Source of the DNA: an uncultured Parabacteroides sp.
GTDB taxonomy: Bacteria > Bacteroidota > Bacteroidia > Bacteroidales > Tannerellaceae
Direction: 5' to 3'
DNA length: 37,371 bases
NCBI GenBank assembly: GCA_937894065.1
Contig: CALCST010000006.1
Location: 1 to 37,371, forward strand
The position numbers and the translations under genes are program-made. Under the pieces are notes generated by a model that did no database searches, was not told the origin of the DNA, and was given only the letters and a program-made list of their open reading frames with translations. Shown piece after piece: positions 16,592-23,451 of the stretch. The stretch's first letter is position 1, and every line of letters starts with the position of its first letter.

Positions 16592-17308
16592 ATGAAGAAG
16601 TTACATATTATCACTCCGGTAAAAGATTCCATTGAGTTGACTCTACAAACGGCAGAAGCTATCTTGGCATCTGACGTTTCTGTTCCATATACATATTATA
16701 TATATAATGACTTCAGCACCGAAGAGAATACTGCCCGTCTGAAGGAAGCTTCCGAAAAGATGGGATTCACGCTGGTGAATCTTTCGGATTTGACTACGCA
16801 TCCGTCACCAAACTATTTGCTGGTTTTGCAGCGCTCACAAGAGCTAGCCAAAGCAGAAGAAGCCGGTCTGATGATTATCGAATCGGATGTGGTGGTGCGT
16901 CCGGACACAATCCAAAAACTGTTTGACGGTGCAATGGAAAGAAAAGACTGCGGAATTGCCGCTTCCGTTACTGTCGATGAAAAAGGAGAAATCAATTATC
17001 CGTATCTTTTTGCCAAAGGAAAAGAGAATATGGTGTTTGCCGAGAAAAAGCATCTAAGTTTCTGCTGTTCTCTTCTTACTTTGAACTTCCTCAACAAATT
17101 TGATTTCCATAATTTGGATCCGGAAAAGAACTGGCACGATGTGACAATCTCACACCGTTCGCTGAAAGAAGGATTCACAAACTATCTTTTCACCAATCTT
17201 CCTGTTTGGCACCGCCCGCACAGCAGTCGCCCGTGGAAACAGTTGAAATATACGAATCCTCTGAAATATTACTGGCTGAAGTTCACAAAAGGGCTGGATA
17301 AGATATAA
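16592..17308 (+). CDS. glycosyltransferase family 2 protein
   Basis: This is a cytoplasmic or membrane-associated GT-A type sugar transferase for a surface glycan. The N-terminus HIITPVKDSIELTLQTAEAIL is the nucleotide-binding start of family 2. The metal-binding DXD-like motif is ESDVVVRPD (about 97-105). At 238 residues it is short for the family and lacks a C-terminal membrane segment. It is the first of four sugar transferase genes in a row on the plus strand. The donor and acceptor cannot be predicted. Confidence 0.85.
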   Translation: MKKLHIITPVKDSIELTLQTAEAILASDVSVPYTYYIYNDFSTEENTARLKEASEKMGFTLVNLSDLTTHPSPNYLLVLQRSQELAKAEEAGLMIIESDVVVRPDTIQKLFDGAMERKDCGIAASVTVDEKGEINYPYLFAKGKENMVFAEKKHLSFCCSLLTLNFLNKFDFHNLDPEKNWHDVTISHRSLKEGFTNYLFTNLPVWHRPHSSRPWKQLKYTNPLKYYWLKFTKGLDKI

Positions 17309-17392
17309 TACAGAGACAAAGGAACAAGGCTACAGAAACAAGAGGCTTGCCTTGCCAACTAATAAACTTAAAAACTCAAAAACTCAAATCAT
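17309..17392. repeat. octamer-type repeat forming the leader of the GT2-kinase gene
   Basis: After ACAAGGCTACAGAAACAAG comes an 8-bp run: TTGCCAAC (17352), TAATAAAC, TTAAAAAC, TCAAAAAC, TCAAATCA. It ends 1 nt before the ATG at 17393. The A-rich octamers occupy the place of the ribosome binding region, and no Shine-Dalgarno sequence is seen. Confidence 0.88.
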
Positions 17393-18841
17393 ATGTCTCC
17401 GATGGTTTCCGTGGTTATTCCGGTTTATAATATGGAAACGTTCCTTGCCGAAACGCTGGAATCTGTTTTGTCGTCGGTCTATCCTTCATTTGAGGTTATC
17501 GTAATGGACGATGGCTCGAAGGACAATTCACTGGCAGTCGCACGCAGTTTTGCGGAAAAAGACAGCCGTGTGAAAGTGTTCACGCAGAAAAATGCAGGAG
17601 CTTGTGCTGCCCGAAACAATGCTATTTCAAAGGCAAACGGCATCTATATTCTTCCGGTGGATGCAGACAATTTGGTTGAGCCAACTTTTATAGGCGATGC
17701 TGCAGCAATACTGAAGGACAATCCGGAGGTTAAAGTTGTTGCGCCTCGCTCCGACTTCTTCGGTGCAAGAAGTGGAGAATGGAAATTACCTCCTTTCTCG
17801 CTTAAGCTTATAGCGAGAAAAAACATAATGGACACTTGCGCTATGTATCGCAAATCCGACTGGGAAAGAATCGGAGGATATTGTGAGGAAATTATAGCGC
17901 GCGAAGACTGGGAATTCTGGATTTCCATGCTCAAAGACGGCGGCGAAGTCAGGAAACTTCCATACATTGCTCTCCATTACAGAGTGCGCGAAGGCTCGAA
18001 ACGTGTAACCGACAGAGCCTTGAAGAAACACGTAATTGCTGTTCTCAACCGCAGGCATCCGGAGTTTTTCCACCGCTTCCTTGGCGGTCCGTTGCGTTAC
18101 AGACGTACATGGTCGCGTGTAATAAACTTCATATCCGGGATTTTCTCACCATCGAAAGTTTTTGTTTCTGAAGAGTTCAAAAGTCTTTCGCCTTGGATTT
18201 ACAATCTTCCTAAATCGTTTGACAATGATGGAATATCAATATATAAAGGGAGAAATGAATTGCGGGAGAAAGAAACTCCTCAAGGCACAATGATAGTGAA
18301 ATCATACAAGCGTCCACATTTCATCAACCGCATTGTATATGAATATTTCCGCTCGTCAAAGGCAGAAAGAGCTTATCAGTATGCAGAGTTGTTCCGCTCA
18401 AACGGAATTGGCTCGCCTCAACCCGTTGGTTTTATAACGAAAGGTAATTGCTGCCTGTTCGACAAAAGTTATTTCGTTTGCCTGAAATCGGAATGTCCTT
18501 ACACTTTCCGAGATTTCGCAAAGAAATCATTTGAAAGGAAAAATGAGATATTGCAGGAAATAGGAAAAGTAACGGCACGTATGCACGAAGCCGGTTTGTA
18601 TCACGAAGATTATTCTGCCGGAAATATTCTGTTCCGCGATGATTTGCCGGAAATAAAGATTGAGATAATCGACCTCAATCGCCTTACTTTCGGAAAGGTG
18701 AATTTGGAAAAAGGCTGCAAGAACTTCGAACGTCTTCCAATGGACGAAGAAACCATACGTGTGATGATTGGTGCGTATGCAGAGGCTCGGGGCTTTGACA
18801 AAGAACAATGTATCAAGATAGTTAACAAGGGAACAAGTTAA
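17393..18841 (+). CDS. fusion of family 2 glycosyltransferase and WaaP/Kdo-kinase-like domain
   Basis: Residues 1 to about 235 are a GT2 domain: VSVVIPVYNMETFLAETLES, MDDGSKDNS (38-46), metal site VDADN (89-93) and the acceptor-side IIAREDWEFW (167-176). Residues about 285-475 are a protein-kinase-fold domain of the lipopolysaccharide kinase (Kdo/WaaP/InaA) type: K303 in MIVKSYK, E325 in KAERAY, catalytic loop HEDYSAGN (404-411, with D406 and N411) and metal-binding D427 in IIDLNR. All key residues are present, so both halves should be active: adding a sugar and phosphorylating a lipid A/core sugar. The last residues (VNKGTS) are encoded by the octamer repeat, which begins inside the gene. 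Confidence 0.9.
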   Translation: MSPMVSVVIPVYNMETFLAETLESVLSSVYPSFEVIVMDDGSKDNSLAVARSFAEKDSRVKVFTQKNAGACAARNNAISKANGIYILPVDADNLVEPTFIGDAAAILKDNPEVKVVAPRSDFFGARSGEWKLPPFSLKLIARKNIMDTCAMYRKSDWERIGGYCEEIIAREDWEFWISMLKDGGEVRKLPYIALHYRVREGSKRVTDRALKKHVIAVLNRRHPEFFHRFLGGPLRYRRTWSRVINFISGIFSPSKVFVSEEFKSLSPWIYNLPKSFDNDGISIYKGRNELREKETPQGTMIVKSYKRPHFINRIVYEYFRSSKAERAYQYAELFRSNGIGSPQPVGFITKGNCCLFDKSYFVCLKSECPYTFRDFAKKSFERKNEILQEIGKVTARMHEAGLYHEDYSAGNILFRDDLPEIKIEIIDLNRLTFGKVNLEKGCKNFERLPMDEETIRVMIGAYAEARGFDKEQCIKIVNKGTS

Positions 18842-18938
18842 CAAGTTGACAAGGGAATAAGTATAAATACCTTGTATCTGAAGCCTTGTAAACTTGTCAA
18901 CTAATAAACTTAAAAACTAATAAACTCAAAAACTAAAA
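18821..18938. repeat. octamer-type repeat spanning a gene end and the next gene's leader
   Basis: The left arm runs GTTAACAA (18821), GGGAACAA, GTTAACAA, GTTGACAA, GG. It covers the last codons and stop of the upstream gene. The right arm holds CCTTGTATCTGAAGCC, then the octamers TTGTAAAC (18886), TTGTCAAC, TAATAAAC, TTAAAAAC, TAATAAAC, TCAAAAAC without a single phase shift, ending 5 nt before the ATG at 18939. The arms face each other and could form a hairpin. Confidence 0.92.
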
Positions 18939-19763
18939 ATGGAATCTTATCCTCTGGTTTCAGTTATAACAGTTTGTTTCAATGCCGAGAATTGCATAAT
19001 TCCTACGATGGATTCTGTTCTGGCTCAAGACTATCCGAATCTGGAATATATATTGATTGACGGAGCATCCACCGACTCAACTTTGCAGCTTATACGCAGC
19101 AAGGAAAAGGATTTTGCCGACAGGAATATTCCGCTGGTCATTGTCAGCGAACCGGACAAAGGTATTTATGACGCAATGAACAAAGGGCTGAAACTGGCAA
19201 AAGGGAAATGGATAAATTTCATGAATGCCGGCGATAATTTCTATTCCGGAAATGTTCTCTCCAGCTTTTTCTCCAACACGGATTATGGAGAAGCAAAGGT
19301 TGTTTACGGAAACACCGTTCTTGCCCTTGATTTCGGTGAAATAGAAATGCTTCCAAAACCGGTGGATTATCTCCGGAAAAAGATGTCGTTCTGTCATCAG
19401 TCCGTATTTGTGGACGGCGACTTGATGAGAAAGGAGAAGTTCGACACTTCGTTCCGTCTGGCAGCAGACTATGCCTTTTTCTACAGATATTATATGCAAG
19501 GCGGCAAATTCCACTATGTTGAAAAGGTTGTGGCACGATTCGAATCTGAACAAGGCGCCTCATCAAAGAACCGACTTCAGGTAAACAGAGAATATGCACG
19601 CATACATGGTGTGGAAAACACAGCTAAATGGAAAATATGGTTTGCCTTCAAATGTCTGCGAGTACATCTGAAGGAAGCTCTCCACAGTATGATTCCGAAA
19701 TCATATTTGGGTAAAATAAGGGAAAAGAATTATCGTCGTATTGTCAAAAACAGAAAGAGATGA
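18939..19763 (+). CDS. glycosyltransferase family 2 protein (WcaA/WcaE-like)
   Basis: A 274-residue GT-A sugar transferase. The N-terminus reads PLVSVITVCFNAENC, followed by LIDGASTDST and SEPDKGIYDAMNKGLKLAKG, the typical stretch of colanic-acid-type GT2 enzymes. The metal site here reads MNAGDNF (N-A-G-D in place of D-x-D), which is usual for this subgroup. The C-terminal 40 residues are basic and may touch the membrane. Its stop codon overlaps the start of the next gene by 4 nt (ATGA), so the two are translationally coupled. Confidence 0.9.
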   Translation: MESYPLVSVITVCFNAENCIIPTMDSVLAQDYPNLEYILIDGASTDSTLQLIRSKEKDFADRNIPLVIVSEPDKGIYDAMNKGLKLAKGKWINFMNAGDNFYSGNVLSSFFSNTDYGEAKVVYGNTVLALDFGEIEMLPKPVDYLRKKMSFCHQSVFVDGDLMRKEKFDTSFRLAADYAFFYRYYMQGGKFHYVEKVVARFESEQGASSKNRLQVNREYARIHGVENTAKWKIWFAFKCLRVHLKEALHSMIPKSYLGKIREKNYRRIVKNRKR

Positions 19764-20854
19764 GCAAACAAACAGTACTTTTCGACCATCAGACCTTCGA
19801 GATGCAGAAGTTTGGCGGTATTTCAAGATATTTCTTCGAATTAAGACAAAAACTGGATTGCAACGTGAAGCTCTCACTTGGCGTTACTACCAACCATTAT
19901 TTGAAAAGTTCCGGCAATTGTCCTGCTCTTTATCTTCCGGAAAGACCTTATAAATGGCTGAAAGGACCGATTAAAAAATATAATCTTTCCGTTAGCCAAA
20001 AAGAAATACGTAAAGGCGATTATGATATTTTCCATCCTACGTATTATAATCCTTATTTCCTGGACGTTCTGCCTAAAGGAAAGCCTTATGTTATAACAGT
20101 TCATGATATGAATCACGAACTGTTTCCGCAATATTTCGGCAATGCCGACAAGATGACGGCTTGGAAAAAGGAAACCGTAAGTAATGCTTCGCGAATAATT
20201 GCAATCAGCCAACGCACAAAAGCTGACCTTATCAGATTCTTTGATGTTCCTGAAGAAAAAATTGACATAATATATCATGGAATTGCTCAGGAAATGATTC
20301 CATACAACGGACTCCGCCTTCCTGAGAAATATATATTATATGTAGGCGACCGCCACGGATATAAAAATTTCGCAACATTCTTCGAAGCCTTCTCGCGTCT
20401 GGCTCACGAAGATAAGGCTCTGCATCTTATCTGCACCGGAAAAGCATGGAAGAAAGCAGAGATAAAGCTTTTCGAAGATTCAGGTTTGTCGGACAGAATA
20501 ATGCATATACGGGCAAATGATTTTGAATTAGGACAACTTTATCAGCAGGCTCGCCTCTTTGTTTATCCTTCTCTTTATGAAGGTTTCGGCATTCCTATTC
20601 TGGAAGCTTATATCAACAAATGTCCCGTAGCATTGAGCAATGCCAGTTGTTTCCCGGAAGTTGCTGCCGAAGCCGGAGAATATTTCCAACCGGAAAATCC
20701 GGAGTCAATATATCAGTCTATCAAAAGACTTTGCTCGGATGAAGAGCGCAGACAGGAACTGATCAAAGCCGGATTGTTGCGCGTTCGCTTGTTCACTTGG
20801 GAAGAAACGGCAAGGAAGACGTTGGAAACATATCAGAAAGTGATGAACAGATAA
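19760..20854 (+). CDS. glycosyltransferase family 4 protein
   Basis: A GT-B fold retaining sugar transferase of 364 residues. The N-terminal domain has KFGGISRYFFEL (glycine-rich acceptor loop). The C-terminal domain has YILYVGDRHGYKNF and the signature EGFGIPILE (E274 and E282, the E-x7-E motif that holds the nucleotide-sugar donor). It overlaps the preceding GT2 gene by ATGA. It is the last of the four-gene glycan cluster. Such enzymes transfer mannose, glucose or similar sugars; the specificity cannot be told. Confidence 0.92.
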   Translation: MSKQTVLFDHQTFEMQKFGGISRYFFELRQKLDCNVKLSLGVTTNHYLKSSGNCPALYLPERPYKWLKGPIKKYNLSVSQKEIRKGDYDIFHPTYYNPYFLDVLPKGKPYVITVHDMNHELFPQYFGNADKMTAWKKETVSNASRIIAISQRTKADLIRFFDVPEEKIDIIYHGIAQEMIPYNGLRLPEKYILYVGDRHGYKNFATFFEAFSRLAHEDKALHLICTGKAWKKAEIKLFEDSGLSDRIMHIRANDFELGQLYQQARLFVYPSLYEGFGIPILEAYINKCPVALSNASCFPEVAAEAGEYFQPENPESIYQSIKRLCSDEERRQELIKAGLLRVRLFTWEETARKTLETYQKVMNR

Positions 20855-20857
20855 TAT

Positions 20858-20895
20858 TAGGTTGACAAGGTTTTAGAGACAAGTTGAGAAGGGAT
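20858..20895. repeat. short octamer-type repeat after the glycosyltransferase cluster
   Basis: GGTTGACAAGGTTTTAGAGACAAG followed by GTTGAGAAGGG corresponds to the left arm of the dispersed repeat. No right arm follows; palindromic array 3 begins about 35 bp later. Confidence 0.6.
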
Positions 20896-20930
20896 AAATA
20901 TTATCTGTTTATTAAGATTTATTCTATTAG

Positions 20931-21018
20931 TTTCGCCACAGTTGTGACCTAATTAAATCACATCCGTGACCTAATTTCGCCACAACTGTGATTTAATCTT
21001 TCCACAGCTGTGGCGAAA
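20931..21018. repeat. four-unit tandem array of 22-bp palindromes (array 3)
   Basis: Four exact 22-bp units begin at 20931, 20953, 20975 and 20997. Read as 11-bp half-units in alternating orientation they are TTTCGCCACAG, TTAGGTCACAA, TTAAATCACAT, TTAGGTCACGG, TTTCGCCACAA, TTAAATCACAG, TCTTTCCACAG, TTTCGCCACAG. The core TCACA/CCACA is constant, while the outer five bases come in a few types that recur in different units and both orientations, as if half-units had been shuffled. The first and last half-units are identical, so the array is bounded by a perfect 11-bp inverted repeat. Confidence 0.92.
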
Positions 21019-21218
21019 ACAATTATTGCTATTCCTATCAAGAGAAATGAAAACTGCCACAAAGAGTTATGAAAACAATATAAATTACAAAAACTAAACA
21101 TGGCACAACCACAATAAAGTTGCACCATCAGAACCTTGCCCAATAATACCACAATAATATAATTCATCCTTTTAAATTCTTTTAACCTTCTATTTACACT
21201 ACTATTACGAATTATGCG

Positions 21219-21226
21219 TAGATTTG
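21219..21226 (+). promoter_or_regulatory. Bacteroidales -7 promoter element for the blaI-M56 pair
   Basis: TAGATTTG matches TAnnTTTG and gives a leader of about 27 nt. It lies between ACTACT (21198-21203) and AGTAGT (21231-21236), a weak inverted repeat centred on the promoter that could be the operator of the BlaI-type repressor. No clear -33 box is seen. Confidence 0.5.
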
Positions 21227-21258
21227 CGACAGTAGTAATCAATTAAAAAAGAATAAAT

Positions 21259-21633
21259 ATGGAAAAGCTCACTCCTCAAGAAGAAAAGGCAATGAAAATG
21301 ATTTGGAAACTTGAAGCATGTTGCGTCAGAGATATACTGAACTTGTATGAAGATCCTAAACCACCATACACAACACTAGCTTCAGTGGTAAGAAATCTTG
21401 AGAAAAAGAAATATATAAAAGGAAGACATATTGGTAATGTTTATGAATATACTCCAGTTGTTCAACAATCAGAATATAAAAGCAATTTCATAAGCTCGTT
21501 TGTTTCCGGATATTTCGGCAACTCATATAAAGATCTTGTTTCGTTCTTTGCAAAAGAAGAGAAAATCTCAAAAGAAGATTTGGACGAGATTATTAATATG
21601 ATTGAGAAGGGAAAGGACGAATCCAACGGTTGA
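21259..21633 (+). CDS. BlaI/MecI/CopY family transcriptional repressor
   Basis: A 124-residue winged-helix repressor. The N-terminal domain (LTPQEEKAMKMIWKL through YTTLASVVRNLEKKKYIKG) is the standard DNA-binding fold. The C-terminal helices (about 85-120) would form the dimer. In this family the repressor is cleaved when a partner M56 membrane protease senses a signal. Here the partner gene lies directly downstream with a repeat-filled 107-nt gap. In Bacteroidales such pairs are usually not tied to a beta-lactamase, and none is seen in this window. Confidence 0.93.
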   Translation: MEKLTPQEEKAMKMIWKLEACCVRDILNLYEDPKPPYTTLASVVRNLEKKKYIKGRHIGNVYEYTPVVQQSEYKSNFISSFVSGYFGNSYKDLVSFFAKEEKISKEDLDEIINMIEKGKDESNG

Positions 21634-21740
21634 TGGGTTGACAAGGATACAAGGGAGCGAGGGTTAATTTCCCCTTGTATCTGAAGCCTTGTTCCCTCGT
21701 CAACTCATAAACTTACAAACCTATAAACTCAAAAACTCAA
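21630..21740. repeat. octamer-type repeat forming the leader of the M56/TonB gene
   Basis: The left arm is GGTTGACAAGGATACAAGG. The right arm is CCTTGTATCTGAAGCC, then TTGTTCCC (21689), TCGTCAAC, TCATAAAC, TTACAAAC, CTATAAAC, TCAAAAAC in perfect 8-bp phase to 21736. The ATG follows 4 nt later. The first bases overlap the blaI stop codon. Confidence 0.9.
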
Positions 21741-23270
21741 ATGCTTTATTACCTTAAAATAAATATTGCATTAGCCGTGTTCTACATATTTTACCGGCTA
21801 ATGTTTGAAAAAGACACATTCCTGGTGTGGAGAAGGTTTTTGCTGATGTTCTTTCCGGTAATAGCCATTATCTTCCCACTGATAAGCATACAAAAATTCA
21901 TCGAACCGGAATCATATATTGCCGGTTTGAGCGGATTTTACAGCCAGATTCTGCCGGAAATAGAAGTAAAGGCTGAACAGGTTGGAATCAACTGGGGAGA
22001 AATTGCCAGGCAATCGTTATATTTTGTAATCGTAGCAGGATGGATTGCGTTGTCAGCCCGTTTCGTTTACAAATTTCTGTTTCTGATAAATTTGGCGCTG
22101 AAATGCCACAAAACGAATATCAATGATACGGAAGTTTGTCTGCTTCCGTCACATTCAGGTCCGTTCTCGTTTTTCAACAAAATATTCATTTATCCGAAAG
22201 CTCATTCAGAAAATGAACTTGAAGAGATTCTGCTTCACGAAAAAGCACACGTCGCGCAATATCATACAATTGATGTTCTGATAGCAGAAATAGTAACTAT
22301 CATATGTTGGATAAATCCTTTTGCATGGTTGCTGAAACGCGAGGTGAGAGACAACCTGGAATATTTGGCTGACCGCAAGGTGTTGCTCAGTGGAATTGAC
22401 AGCAAAAGCTATCAATATCATCTTCTTGGTTTAAGTTATAATAAGGCTGCAGCTAACTTATATAATAGTTTTAATGTTTTATCTGTTAAAAATCGGATTA
22501 TTATGATGAACAAAAAGCCTTCAAAAAGAATCGAGAAAGCAAAGCGTCTGCTGCTGCTTCCACTTATAGGATTTATGTTGTTGTTCAGTTATTGCAATTC
22601 TCCGCAATCGAAGCAAAACGTAACATCGGATGAAGCGTCAAAAACAAAGGTCAAAGCTTTTGTTGTTGACGATTCGGGAATTATTATGGGTGCTACGGTT
22701 GTAATCAAAGGGACAAATCTCGGAACGATATCTGATTCGAATGGAGAATTCACTATTGAAGCGTCAACTGACGATACTTTATCAATTGGTTTTCCCTCTT
22801 TCCAGTCTAGGGTAATTGCTGTAAAAGATATTCAGGATGGGATGAAAATCAGACTGGAAAATATTCCTGCCAAGGATACCTATGCCGGAATAACAGTTAC
22901 AGAAAAAAACAGACAGGAGAACAGGAAAGTTGAGAACACTACGGAAGGCAGTAACAAAGTATTCACAGTAGTGGATGAAATGCCAGAATTTCCCGGAGGG
23001 CTTGACGGTCTTTTGAAATTCATCTCAGAAGAAATAAAATATCCGGTCGAAGCTCAGGAAAAAGGCATTCAGGGTAGAGTAATTCTTGCGATGGTGGTGG
23101 ACAAGGAAGGAAGCATAAACAATGTTGAAGTTCTCCGTGGCGTCGACCCGTTATTGGACAAGGAAGCAATTCGCGTAATCGAGAGTATGCCTAAATGGAA
23201 ACCTGGCAAACATGATGGACAAGTTGTCAATGTAAGATATACTATTCCGGTACTATTCAAGCTCCAATAA
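21741..23270 (+). CDS. M56 (BlaR1-type) membrane metallopeptidase fused to a carboxypeptidase-like and a TonB C-terminal domain
   Basis: The N-terminal half carries about four membrane helices (around 5-21, 33-50, 92-119 and 268-286) and an M56 zinc protease site HEKAH (166-170), with a third ligand likely E207 in NLEYLAD. It should cleave the BlaI-type repressor encoded upstream. Where BlaR1 has a penicillin-sensing domain, this protein has a carboxypeptidase-regulatory-like beta domain (about 300-372, VKGTNLGTISDSNGEFTI type) and a TonB C-terminal domain (about 410-509, MPEFPGGLDGLLKFI... VRYTIPVLFKLQ). Such fusions are common in Bacteroidetes. The signal may come from outer-membrane TonB-dependent receptors rather than beta-lactams. 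Confidence 0.9.
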   Translation: MLYYLKINIALAVFYIFYRLMFEKDTFLVWRRFLLMFFPVIAIIFPLISIQKFIEPESYIAGLSGFYSQILPEIEVKAEQVGINWGEIARQSLYFVIVAGWIALSARFVYKFLFLINLALKCHKTNINDTEVCLLPSHSGPFSFFNKIFIYPKAHSENELEEILLHEKAHVAQYHTIDVLIAEIVTIICWINPFAWLLKREVRDNLEYLADRKVLLSGIDSKSYQYHLLGLSYNKAAANLYNSFNVLSVKNRIIMMNKKPSKRIEKAKRLLLLPLIGFMLLFSYCNSPQSKQNVTSDEASKTKVKAFVVDDSGIIMGATVVIKGTNLGTISDSNGEFTIEASTDDTLSIGFPSFQSRVIAVKDIQDGMKIRLENIPAKDTYAGITVTEKNRQENRKVENTTEGSNKVFTVVDEMPEFPGGLDGLLKFISEEIKYPVEAQEKGIQGRVILAMVVDKEGSINNVEVLRGVDPLLDKEAIRVIESMPKWKPGKHDGQVVNVRYTIPVLFKLQ

Positions 23271-23287
23271 CAAGCGTAAGATTATAA

Positions 23288-23447
23288 TTCAAGTTTCGCA
23301 AGCTCAACTTCCAGATAACAAGTTGACAAGAATACAAGTTGACAAGATTGTTGGATAATAATTCGTGAAATTATAGGTATTCTGACCTTGTCAACTTGTA
23401 TCTGAAACCTTGTTAACTTTTAAGTTGAGCAACTTGCGAAACTTGAA
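23288..23447. repeat. full-length octamer-type inverted repeat between convergent genes
   Basis: The clearest complete copy. The left arm runs TTCAAGTTTCGCAAG, CTCAACTT, TAACAAG, ATACAAGTTGACAAG. The right arm (23386-23447) is its reverse complement in the same order with small gaps. About 60 bp per arm surround a 40-bp loop. It lies between the convergent ends of the M56 gene and the nucleoside kinase gene, so it could serve as a two-way terminator. Confidence 0.92.
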
Positions 23448-23451
23448 TTAT

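Larger units (their letters stand above)
20855..21258. other. non-coding region between the glycan cluster and blaI
   Basis: It holds a short octamer-type remnant (20858-20895), palindromic array 3 (20931-21018) and a TAnnTTTG promoter element (21219-21226). The stretch 21019-21190 is plain A/T-rich DNA in which I see no gene, hairpin or repeat. Confidence 0.7.

Noticed and set aside
14236..18938. TTGACA in the octamer repeats as sigma-70 -35 boxes
   Set aside because: Bacteroidales primary sigma factor uses TTTG and TAnnTTTG, and no matching -10 boxes are seen at 17 bp. The word is explained by the TTGTCAAC/GTTGACAA octamer.
20931..21018. Palindromic array as a CRISPR
   Set aside because: Units are directly adjacent with no spacers, the repeat is only 22 bp, and no cas gene is in the window.
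21259..23270. Beta-lactam resistance locus
   Set aside because: The repressor and protease are of BlaI/BlaR type, but there is no beta-lactamase or PBP2a gene and the sensor lacks a penicillin-binding domain.
23288..23447. Inverted repeat as an insertion sequence
   Set aside because: The arms enclose only about 40 bp, there is no transposase frame, and no target duplication is visible.
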